9,326 nt of DNA from Leptospira ellisii (GTDB lineage: Bacteria > Spirochaetota > Leptospiria > Leptospirales > Leptospiraceae): NCBI RefSeq assembly GCF_002811955.1, contig NZ_NPEF01000159.1, positions 1 through 9,326 of the forward strand, given 5' to 3'. The notes under the pieces are model-generated. The model had not been told where the DNA came from. It saw nothing but the letters and a program-made list of their open reading frames with translations, and did not search any database. Positions 1-5,538 of the stretch are shown one piece after another (position 1 is the stretch's first letter; each line of letters opens with the position of its first letter). The position numbers and the translations under genes are program-made.

Positions 1-449
1 GTGTTTTGTGCTTTCTGAGCTTCGTCCATGAAGCTTTTTACTTCGCTTGTGATAGCGCGAGTTGTGAATCCCCCTGCAAGAGAAGCAAGACCCGCCTTTA
101 TGTTCAGGGTTTGCTTTTGAAAGTCCTCCCCGGATTTACGGGCTTCGTCGAGCTTGGTTCGGACTTGTTCAACGGCGGATTTTAGCCGGTTAAATGAATC
201 ACCGCCAATCTGTGTTTTACTAAACCCGTCTTGGAATTTTTTGTAACGAGTTTCAAGTCCAGCGATCGTGTTGAGAGATGTTCGATACGCTTTTGGATCA
301 ATCGCAATGGCGTTATTGGCTGCGCGACCAACGTCTTTGATTTGATTTACAAAGACCTTTGCATCGAGGACAGAAGCATCAAACGCCTTTTGTAGAGGCT
401 TTTTGTCCCCTACTATGCTTACGCTTAGGGTAGCTTGGTTTTTACTCAG
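1..449 (-). CDS. Tail tape measure protein, N-terminal part (runs off left edge)
   Basis: The reading frame is open from the stop of the preceding T frame to the left edge, giving 149 codons. It is placed directly after the tail chaperone genes, where long-tailed phages carry the tape measure gene, whose product sets tail length and is packaged by the G and GT chaperones. The translated start reads S-K-N-Q-A-T-L-S-V-S-I-V-G-D-K-K-P-L, the kind of short beta-strand opening (ATLSVxxxGD) found at the N-terminus of many tape measure proteins. A long, mostly helical, Ala/Lys/Gln-rich stretch follows. No ATG, GTG or TTG occurs in frame until an ATG at 29, which is far too late. The only plausible start is CTG at 449-447, one codon (AGG) after the TAA that ends the T frame. 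The family call rests on position and on the N-terminal pattern; the C-terminal part is not visible. Confidence 0.72.
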   Translation of the reverse strand, partial: MSKNQATLSVSIVGDKKPLQKAFDASVLDAKVFVNQIKDVGRAANNAIAIDPKAYRTSLNTIAGLETRYKKFQDGFSKTQIGGDSFNRLKSAVEQVRTKLDEARKSGEDFQKQTLNIKAGLASLAGGFTTRAITSEVKSFMDEAQKAQN

Positions 450-452
450 CCT

Positions 453-818
453 TTACTCTTCGCGTATCACGATTCCGTTTTTCCTTTCTAAATGTTCAGT
501 TTTTAGTTTTTTCCAAAAGTCAGCCGATTCGGATTTTGCTTTCCAAAAAGCCTCTTCGTATTCTTCTTCCGTCAATTTCCCCGAAGGCCGAATCAGTTTT
601 AACGAACTCATTTCTTTATCGAGTTCAGTGATTCGTTTGGAAATTTCATCCGCAAGTTCCGGTTTCAAATATACAGATACGAGTAATCGTTTCCGGTATT
701 CCTCAAGCTCCAAGTATTGAAGAGCTAAAAGTTTCGAGGTAAGGCCGTGATAGTTGAGTTTATTTACCGTTTCTTCACGGACTCCGGAGCGGATGAGTTT
801 CATTTTCGCAAGAACCAT
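453..818 (-). CDS. Tail assembly chaperone T region (downstream frame of G-T)
   Basis: This ORF of 121 codons from ATG 818 is helical and charged. It has a Leu-rich segment around residues 24-50 (LTSKLLALQYLELEEYRKRL) and ends in a charged tail. It is in the -1 frame relative to the gene before it, and its frame is open upstream through the slippery site, so it is best read as the T domain of a G-T fusion. Independent translation from 818 looks poor: the nearest Shine-Dalgarno-like bases, GGAG at 822-819, touch the ATG with no spacing and lie in the 5' arm of the frameshift hairpin. Automatic annotation would call it a separate hypothetical protein. In the fusion it would contribute 127 residues, beginning V-D-P-D-S-E before the Met at 818. 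The T domain is known in lambda to recruit the tail tube protein to the tape measure complex; that role is inferred here. Confidence 0.75.
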   Translation of the reverse strand: MVLAKMKLIRSGVREETVNKLNYHGLTSKLLALQYLELEEYRKRLLVSVYLKPELADEISKRITELDKEMSSLKLIRPSGKLTEEEYEEAFWKAKSESADFWKKLKTEHLERKNGIVIREE

Positions 819-1339
819 CTCCGAGTCCGGGTCTACTTTTTTGCCGAAGCTACTCCGCTTGTTCGTTTCGTCGCGAGTTCTACTTCATTTATGAATTTGA
901 AAACGTACGTAAAATCCGGGTAAAAGAATGGAATCTGGTTTAAAACTTCGATATGTTTTTCAGATTCAAATACGAGACTTTGGAATTTCTCCCGCACAAA
1001 AGCCAAAATCTTATCCCCGTATTTCTTAGCTTCTTTCTGTTTCTTGATAAACAAAGTGCAATCGTCAGCGGAAACGTAGAGTGTTAAGTCCTTACAAAAA
1101 TCCACAAAGGAAACCGCGTCCTCGAGGACGACGAGTTTGTAGGTTTCGTAGAGTTCTGAAATTGCCTGATTGGTTTCGTTAAATGCGTTCGAGTGATGGT
1201 CGATTGCAATTTCGAGTTTGTCTTGAATCTTAGAAAGTCTCTCATGGAGTCCGATTGTAGAAACATGAACCGGAAGAGTAACTTCGCCACCTCCCTGAAG
1301 AGAAATGACGGTTTCATTGTAAGGTTGAAAGTTAGACAC
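453..1339 (-). CDS. Tail assembly chaperone G-T fusion made by -1 frameshift
   Basis: A -1 slip on A AAA AAG (842-836) carries ribosomes past the UAG that ends G and into the T frame. The join is S-A-K-K-V-D-P-D-S-E-M-V-L. The product would have 168 G residues plus 127 T residues, 295 in total, close to the 279 residues of lambda gpGT. In lambda the minor GT product and the abundant G product coat the tape measure protein, and T draws in tube subunits; neither stays in the virion. Gene position between tube protein and tape measure matches exactly. The sequence shows the heptamer, correct phase, spacer and stem; that the fusion is actually made is an inference from this conserved arrangement. 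The alternative, two separate proteins, is less likely because the second ORF lacks a usable ribosome binding site. Confidence 0.82.
778..842 (-). promoter_or_regulatory. Programmed -1 ribosomal frameshift signal (slippery site plus stem)
   Basis: On the minus strand the heptamer A AAA AAG occupies 842-836 in the correct phase (codons GCA AAA AAG), followed at once by the UAG stop of G (835-833). After a 6-base spacer (835-830) a stem begins: arm 829-819 (CGGACTCGGAG) pairs with 789-778 (CTCCGGAGTCCG). This gives 11 base pairs with one bulged G, closing a 29-base loop (818-790). Heptamer, spacer length and GC-rich stem match classic bacterial and phage -1 frameshift signals. Confidence 0.88.
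833..1339 (-). CDS. Tail assembly chaperone G (lambda gpG-like, upstream frame)
   Basis: The protein has 168 residues and starts at GTG 1339, overlapping the end of the tube gene by 8 bases, which suggests translational coupling. A short beta-rich N-terminus (V-I-S-L-Q-G-G-G-E-V-T-L-P-V) precedes a mostly helical body and a flexible basic tail ending S-A-K-K, where the slippery codons lie. Sequence similarity to lambda gpG is not evident by eye; G proteins diverge strongly and are usually recognised by size, position before the tape measure gene, and the frameshift site at their end. All three hold here. The known role of the family is to bind and keep soluble the tape measure protein during tail assembly, acting in the cytoplasm of the infected cell. 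Confidence 0.82.
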   Translation of the reverse strand: MSNFQPYNETVISLQGGGEVTLPVHVSTIGLHERLSKIQDKLEIAIDHHSNAFNETNQAISELYETYKLVVLEDAVSFVDFCKDLTLYVSADDCTLFIKKQKEAKKYGDKILAFVREKFQSLVFESEKHIEVLNQIPFFYPDFTYVFKFINEVELATKRTSGVASAKK

Positions 1340-2150
1340 CGCTTAAATCCCCCAGATAGTAGGCAACCGGAAGGCCGCGGAAAGTAGTGTTTGGGTCGAC
1401 AAGGGATTCGAATTTGAGTTCCACGGACAGGGGAGTTTTTCCATCGAATTCCCATTTCGGTTCCGGATAGAGCATCGTATTCGGCAAGATCAAGAGATCC
1501 ATCGGATCCAAAGAACGAGTCCTTGGAGCGATGAGTCCAGTCAGGTGTAGTTCTTGACCGTTACCGGCTTCGATCGAATCCCACATTTTCACAGTACGAG
1601 CCGCACCTTTGATATTGCCAGTTAGAGAATCATAATTGATCAGGTATCCTTTGATAACTTTTTGAATTACTTCCTGAACCGGTTCAATGATCTCGATTGT
1701 AGTTGTGACCATATAGCTGTTTAAGGTTTTCTTAAAAGACTGCGCTCCCATCTGCATTGCAACATGTTCGGCATATCCAAGAGACTCTTGCATCGTTGCC
1801 TTGAGACTCATCCCTAGATCCCACATATCTGCAATTTTGAACGTCGCCCCTGTAGCCGGAATCGCTCCGATCGGAATCATAAGCTCCAATGTGCTTGCGC
1901 TAGTAATCGTCTTTATCTTCCGAAGACCGGCGAGGTTTCCGATTTTTAAATACTGGCCCACGGAAAGCCTTGTAAAATCGGTTCCGGTTCCGTTTACGAT
2001 CGTGTCATTTGCAGAAACGGAAATGGTTCCGGGTTGAGGTGTAGTTTTTGAAAGAGGCCGACCGAAGTCGGTTGCAATCGGGCTAATTGATCCCGTAGGC
2101 CTTCCGATTACGGCTGACCCTTCGGGTGTTATTAAATCTTCAAGCGCCAT
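1332..2150 (-). CDS. Major tail (tube) protein
   Basis: This 272-residue protein is translated from ATG 2150, six bases after the stop of the preceding small gene. It lies directly before the tail chaperones, the usual place of the tail tube gene. Its sequence is rich in beta-strand patterns. Residues about 41-90 form a recognisable module: a GTISV opening, a G-T-G-T-D-F turn, L-S-V-G-Q-Y-L-K-I, then T-I-T-S-A-S-T-L-E-L, as found in several phage virion proteins. The remainder (110-272) has alternating hydrophobic strands consistent with a tube fold, for example M-V-T-T-T-I-E-I-I-E-P-V, and a C-terminal L-P-V-A-Y-Y-L-G-D. The tube subunit polymerises around the tape measure and forms the DNA channel. 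The call rests mainly on position and size; a structural comparison would be needed to prove the fold. No sheath gene is next to it. Confidence 0.7.
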   Translation of the reverse strand: MALEDLITPEGSAVIGRPTGSISPIATDFGRPLSKTTPQPGTISVSANDTIVNGTGTDFTRLSVGQYLKIGNLAGLRKIKTITSASTLELMIPIGAIPATGATFKIADMWDLGMSLKATMQESLGYAEHVAMQMGAQSFKKTLNSYMVTTTIEIIEPVQEVIQKVIKGYLINYDSLTGNIKGAARTVKMWDSIEAGNGQELHLTGLIAPRTRSLDPMDLLILPNTMLYPEPKWEFDGKTPLSVELKFESLVDPNTTFRGLPVAYYLGDLSGV

Positions 2151-2156
2151 GGATGC

Positions 2157-2333
2157 TCACTCGGGAGAGCTTTGTTTCGCGTTTGGTTTTGATTTGTCCG
2201 GGTTTAAATTTTTCGGTTCGTAGAGTTTGAAAAGTAGGTCTTTTAGGAACTCTTCGACTTGCGATCGGGGTACTCGAATGGTAACGTCTCCATTACGTGT
2301 CGATCTAAGTAATGTCACTTGCTCTTCTAACAA
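2157..2333 (-). CDS. Small uncharacterised tail-module protein (58 aa)
   Basis: This short gene fills the gap between the tail terminator-like gene and the tube gene. It starts at TTG 2333 behind a perfect AGGAGG (2343-2338) with a 4-base spacer, which decides the start. The product begins M-L-E-E-Q-V-T-L-L-R-S and contains a predicted amphipathic helix S-Q-V-E-E-F-L-K-D-L-L-F-K-L-Y. It ends in a hydrophilic, Lys/Pro/Asn-rich tail likely to be disordered. There is no signal peptide or membrane segment. I do not recognise the family. Its place suggests a role in tail joining or tail assembly, but nothing in the sequence proves it. Confidence 0.75.
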   Translation of the reverse strand: MLEEQVTLLRSTRNGDVTIRVPRSQVEEFLKDLLFKLYEPKNLNPDKSKPNAKQSSPE

Positions 2334-2337
2334 ATTT

Positions 2338-2343
2338 CCTCCT
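2338..2343 (-). promoter_or_regulatory. Strong Shine-Dalgarno site (AGGAGG) for the 58-aa gene
   Basis: On the minus strand AGGAGG stands four bases before TTG 2333 and overlaps the TAG stop (2344-2342) of the upstream gene. It is the strongest ribosome binding site I saw in the window and compensates for the weak TTG start. Confidence 0.8.
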
Positions 2344-2770
2344 AGGAAATAATAAAGCTCGCGTTGTATCGATACTCGCCGTTCAACACTTGGCCGATGA
2401 GTCGAATTTCTTTTCCTTGAATGACTCTCAAGGCAACAGGAGGAAGATCCGCTAAACTTTTTCCCTGTGGGAGGTTTTGCGGGGTAGGTAGAATTACATT
2501 GTATCGTTCGTTTAATTTTTCGTAGAGATCAAAAGCGATTTCTTTCGACCTTGGTAGAGACTTTGCAATACACAAAAAATCGATCTGCGTGCGTCCAAAC
2601 GGATCTGGGTTTGTGAATATATTGTGTATGACTAAAATCTTCTCTACTGTCTCTTTAGGCGTCTCTATGAAGGGTTGAAGAATGTTTGTATAGGTCAAAA
2701 AATCCGGTTCATGTCGCATCCAGTCCACGAGATATTCGATCAAATACCTGTGAGTGTTAATATCGCTCAT
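2342..2770 (-). CDS. Tail terminator-like protein
   Basis: The protein has 142 residues. Its ATG overlaps the preceding stop as ATGA (2770-2767), so translation is probably coupled. The layout fits the tail terminator group: an N-terminal helix (residues about 7-20), then a strand segment with N-P-D-P-F-G-R-T-Q-I-D-F-L-C-I-A-K (54-70), a helix R-S-K-E-I-A-F-D-L-Y-E-K-L (74-86), and a C-terminal strand pair I-R-L-I-G-Q-V and Y-R-Y-N-A-S-F-I-I. Proteins of this kind cap the growing tail tube and form the ring that joins the tail to the head. Position between the gp10-like neck protein and the tube gene agrees. The family call comes from pattern and position, with no catalytic residues to check. 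Confidence 0.68.
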   Translation of the reverse strand: MSDINTHRYLIEYLVDWMRHEPDFLTYTNILQPFIETPKETVEKILVIHNIFTNPDPFGRTQIDFLCIAKSLPRSKEIAFDLYEKLNERYNVILPTPQNLPQGKSLADLPPVALRVIQGKEIRLIGQVLNGEYRYNASFIIS

Positions 2771-3267
2771 TTAAACTTCTCTTCAAAGAGATCGTGAAAA
2801 TGATCCGCGACTTCTTCCACGATATCGTTTGCATTGACTGGCTCTTGGAGTTTTTCAATCCATCCAGGTCCGGTTCCAGGTTGCTTCCCTTTGAGTTCGA
2901 CAACTTTCCCTTTGACCTTTATTTCTCCGGATTGCTGTGCTTCCGCGTATGGTGCTTCATAAATTGTTTTAGCCTCCAGTTCTTCAATATCCGCGATCAT
3001 CGGAGGGAGTTTGAACTGTCCTTTATTCGGCGTAATCTCCTCTTCGTCTTTGATGAGTTTGTCGCCTACATAAATTGAATAAGCTCCTAACATATATCCG
3101 GTTTGTCTTTGCGGTTGTATCCCGGTCTTAGAGCTTGCGACTTTGGCCGGTATTCCGAGTGCAACGATTTCGAGAGCTTTTTTTGCTACTTCGAGAATCT
3201 TCTCAGGAAATACCCTCCCAAGTCTTTCTTTCAGTTCTTTGTCTTCGACCGACCAGCCCTTCCCCAC
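2767..3267 (-). CDS. HK97 gp10-like neck or tail component
   Basis: The product has 166 residues and starts at GTG 3267, whose first base is the last base of the preceding TAG. HK97 gp10-like proteins are recognised by an N-terminal helix, a basic 'R-x-T-G' turn, and a strand-rich core carrying Y-A-x-x-x-x-x-G. Here residues 14-45 are helical, R-Q-T-G-Y-M-L-G-A-Y is at 54-63, Y-A-E-A-Q-Q-S-G at 107-114, and a Gly-rich P-G-T-G-P-G-W-I-E-K-L at 130-140 leads into a final acidic helix. Such proteins sit at the neck or tail completion region between closure protein and tail terminator, which is where this gene lies. The Gly/Pro-rich loop at 130-136 is longer than I would expect. Confidence 0.68.
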   Translation of the reverse strand: MGKGWSVEDKELKERLGRVFPEKILEVAKKALEIVALGIPAKVASSKTGIQPQRQTGYMLGAYSIYVGDKLIKDEEEITPNKGQFKLPPMIADIEELEAKTIYEAPYAEAQQSGEIKVKGKVVELKGKQPGTGPGWIEKLQEPVNANDIVEEVADHFHDLFEEKFK

Positions 3268-3590
3268 TATACCTCGATTTCAATGTGATGCGCGTTTTGA
3301 TTGGCGTCGAGTGCCAGATAATAGTAGAGGATAGAAAGATACTTTCCTCTAAATTCAAAGTCTTCCCTTGTCAATCCTTGGGGCCATTTGACAAGATCGG
3401 TTGGTCGAATATCCTGATCGGGTAAAATGTCTGCGTGTAGGGAAGTATATTCAATCCCATGATCTGAGTTTCGAATTCTCGTTTTCGGCTTCCAGCTCTC
3501 GGCATATACGATTAGATGTTCGGATGCTTCCTCATCTAGAGTGTTATCTGCTGGATTATATACCGGTCTAAGAATCTCTAAAGGTACCAT
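3267..3590 (-). CDS. Head-closure (stopper)-like protein
   Basis: I place the start at ATG 3590, which overlaps the preceding stop as TAATG and has AAAGGAG nine bases upstream; this gives 107 residues. A longer frame from TTG 3638 would overlap the minor head gene by 49 bases and has no better ribosome binding site. The protein is strand-rich with W-K-P-K-T-R-I-R at 33-40, an acidic D-I-L-P-D-Q-D-I-R-P-T-D-L-V segment at 54-67, and a C-terminal strand and helix region rich in Tyr (S-I-L-Y-Y-Y-L-A-L). Position after the connector and minor head protein and before the gp10-like gene points to the ring that closes the head opening after DNA packaging. I do not recognise a specific family. Confidence 0.55.
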   Translation of the reverse strand: MVPLEILRPVYNPADNTLDEEASEHLIVYAESWKPKTRIRNSDHGIEYTSLHADILPDQDIRPTDLVKWPQGLTREDFEFRGKYLSILYYYLALDANQNAHHIEIEV

Positions 3591-4696
3591 TACGCTACGC
3601 TCCTTTCTGGAATCGCCTTTCCAATTTTTCGAAACCAACTTTTCGCAAATTTCTCGTTGGATCGGGATGCAATGAGCGCAAAAAGTTTTCTGTTAGTTAA
3701 AACGAGTGGAAAAAGCCTATGAGAGCACCTTGGATGATAACCGGGTTTTTGTTCCGGAGTAAGGAGTTTAAAGACTCCAGCTTTTGCAAGTAAAGGATCC
3801 ATAGTGTAAATTTCGTCTTCATGTGGTTTACAGACTTCCGCAGTCGTATTGTGGCCTGGAACTGTATAAAGCACGATCCCGGCCCGAACTCCTTCTTCGA
3901 ATGCCGCGACAACTTGACTGTCTGTGATTCTCGATCTTGCGACAAGTTCAGAATACGTATCGAGACGGAAATGAATTGGGTTCCCGTTTTTGTCTAAAAT
4001 CTGAATGTATTTCTTTTCTAAGAATTTCGAATTGAGTCTTTCTAACTCTTTGAATTTTTTCTTACCCAATTTTTCTAAAAAGAAATCGCGGGCCTCTGCG
4101 TCTTTAGGTGTAAAGATTTTCGTTGTCCGGCTTTTGGAAACATCTGCTTTTAAGAAAAGTTCGAGAACTTTTTTACGAGCTGAGGTAGGAGTTCCAGTCC
4201 TCAAAAGCCCTTTCGCGACTGCTTTGGAAAGTTCCGATTCGGAAAGGATGCCTTGTTTTGATAGCTTGAAATAGGTTTTAAACATCACTTTCGATTGTTT
4301 GATAGCAATTCGAAAATCAAGAGCTGCGTCACGGATCAAAACGGGTAACGCTTTTGAATCGATTGAGGCACCTACAAGATTAAACCCGGATTCTAAAATC
4401 AAATTTTCCGTGATACTTTGAGCGTATCTATAGGTTTGGGAAAGGGAATGGCCGATAGAGGCGTAAAAGGAATCGAGGGCCTGGTCGTAGAGGGAGAGAA
4501 TGTTTTTGTATCGCTTTTCAATATACGACAGATATTCCGATTGATCCGGAACGATCGCCGAAAAATGATTTGTAGTCTTTCGAACAAAGTCTTGAAGCGC
4601 GGTGTCCAGTTCCCTTGAAATTTCAGAAAGCTGTTCCAAAAAAGTTTCGATCTGCCTTTCACTCATCTCTCGTAAAAGTTCGTCGTGAAGTTTCAC
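3590..4696 (-). CDS. Phage minor head protein (minor capsid protein 2 / Mu gpF-like)
   Basis: The protein has 368 residues, starts at GTG 4696 and follows the connector stop by four bases. The first 230 residues are almost wholly helical. The diagnostic part is C-terminal: D-T-Y-S-E-L-V-A-R-S-R-I-T-D (246-259), a helix, V-P-G-H (279-282), C-K-P-H-E-D-E-I-Y (289-297), and Y-H-P-R-C-S-H-R-L-F-P (320-330). This series (T/S-Y-x-E-x-V-A-R, H...C-x-P, then H-P-x-C-x-H) is the hallmark of phage minor capsid protein 2 and the related Mu gpF group, internal or portal-associated head proteins. Cys289, His292, His321, Cys324 and His326 could bind a metal ion. In this layout it would work in head morphogenesis with the portal. 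The far C-terminus is basic. Confidence 0.78.
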   Translation of the reverse strand: MKLHDELLREMSERQIETFLEQLSEISRELDTALQDFVRKTTNHFSAIVPDQSEYLSYIEKRYKNILSLYDQALDSFYASIGHSLSQTYRYAQSITENLILESGFNLVGASIDSKALPVLIRDAALDFRIAIKQSKVMFKTYFKLSKQGILSESELSKAVAKGLLRTGTPTSARKKVLELFLKADVSKSRTTKIFTPKDAEARDFFLEKLGKKKFKELERLNSKFLEKKYIQILDKNGNPIHFRLDTYSELVARSRITDSQVVAAFEEGVRAGIVLYTVPGHNTTAEVCKPHEDEIYTMDPLLAKAGVFKLLTPEQKPGYHPRCSHRLFPLVLTNRKLFALIASRSNEKFAKSWFRKIGKAIPERSVA

Positions 4697-4700
4697 TTTA

Positions 4701-5354
4701 CTAAAACCCTATCCCCGGACTTCCGCGAAATAGCTTTCCGCTCTTTTTGCTTCCTTCTTTTTTTACGAAATCATAAACAGACTCGGGGATATCTTTTACG
4801 ACCCCACTACGATAGGTATAAGATTGATCGGAAATCGAGTAAGACTGAATTCCATTGGCCCGGTTTTCTTCGTGTTTATTGGAAGGGGTTTTAAATAACT
4901 CCAATGCAAATACGATCTGAGCCTTCTTTAAGGAATCTTCAGATACCTGGTCATAGTTGAAGGATTCCGAATTTTGGAGTTTCAAAAAAGCGGTATTCAG
5001 TGCTTCTCTTTTTCTTTGATAGAGTTTTGAAAGAGTTTCTACTTTCGTTTCCGGAATCCTACGAAAACGAATCGGATCTATGATCTCGAATTCTAATCCA
5101 GATATTTTGATATTCGTGTCGTCTGTGATGGATTCTACTTTTACAAGCTGGGATTCCAGATCTAAAGTTTCCCCTATTACAAGTGGTGAATTTGAAACAA
5201 ACTCCGTTTCGAAACCGATTAAATCGAATCCTTTGGCCGTAATAGTTCCTTTTTGAAAGTAATCGTTTCTTTCAGCATCTCTCCAGAGCCCTCCTCCGGA
5301 GAAATACTGTAAGAACGAATCGGACTCATCTATCGTTACAAGCCCGATCTTCAA
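4701..5354 (-). CDS. Head-tail connector (adaptor)-like protein
   Basis: The 217-residue protein starts at TTG 5354 with a purine-rich GGGGGAAG about eight bases upstream. Residues 36-92 form a strand module (G-T-I-T-A-K-G, E-T-E-F, L-V-I-G-E-T-L-D-L, S-I-T-D-D-T-N-I-K-I) resembling one in the tube protein. A helical part follows (100-155), typical of adaptor proteins: R-K-R-E-A-L-N-T-A-F-L-K-L and L-K-K-A-Q-I-V-F-A-L-E-L-F. Then comes S-Y-S-I-S-D-Q-S-Y-T-Y-R (171-182), similar to the 'S-x-G-D-x-S-Y' motif seen near the C-terminus of many phage head-tail adaptors. The adaptor binds below the portal ring. The order relative to the minor head protein is slightly unusual but still inside the head-completion cluster. 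The adaptor call is inferred from helices, motif and position. Confidence 0.58.
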   Translation of the reverse strand: MKIGLVTIDESDSFLQYFSGGGLWRDAERNDYFQKGTITAKGFDLIGFETEFVSNSPLVIGETLDLESQLVKVESITDDTNIKISGLEFEIIDPIRFRRIPETKVETLSKLYQRKREALNTAFLKLQNSESFNYDQVSEDSLKKAQIVFALELFKTPSNKHEENRANGIQSYSISDQSYTYRSGVVKDIPESVYDFVKKEGSKKSGKLFRGSPGIGF

Positions 5355-5356
5355 TT

Positions 5357-5533
5357 TTATACTTCCCCCTCTTTTTCTTGGTTTTGGATTTTCGATTTAG
5401 AATCAGACTTGGATTCCGGGATCCGAAAGTCCGGGTGTCGAGAAAGTGATTCGAGTTGGGCAGAATCGGCCCAAAGCTCCACCTCCCTTCCATCCGGAAG
5501 ATTCTTATACACTTTGATTAGATTTTGCTTCAT
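5357..5533 (-). CDS. Small uncharacterised protein after the capsid gene (58 aa)
   Basis: A 58-residue frame runs from ATG 5533 (five bases after the coat stop) to TAA 5357, two bases before the connector TTG, so the packing supports it as a real gene. It begins M-K-Q-N-L-I-K-V-Y-K-N-L-P-D-G-R and continues E-V-E-L-W-A-D-S-A-Q-L-E-S-L. The second half is charged and Ser/Lys/Glu-rich and probably disordered. No clear ribosome binding site precedes it, so coupling to coat translation is likely. I do not recognise the family. Small genes in this place are often capsid decoration or head-completion factors, but the short folded part here gives no proof. Confidence 0.7.
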   Translation of the reverse strand: MKQNLIKVYKNLPDGREVELWADSAQLESLSRHPDFRIPESKSDSKSKIQNQEKEGEV

Positions 5534-5538
5534 TTCGG

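Noticed and set aside
403..720. Plus-strand ORFs such as 403-720, 1801-2037, 2794-3078, 4005-4274, 7018-7239 and 8505-8783
   Set aside because: All lie opposite confident minus-strand genes, lack ribosome binding sites and have Ser/Phe/Arg-rich translations typical of antisense shadows.
3591..3638. Longer start (TTG 3638) for the closure-like gene
   Set aside because: It would overlap the minor head gene by 49 bases, while ATG 3590 has AAAGGAG upstream and a TAATG junction like its neighbours.
4685..4696. Short palindrome GTGAAACTTCAC at the start of the minor head gene
   Set aside because: The loop would be two bases with a 5-bp stem, too weak to be a credible regulatory structure.
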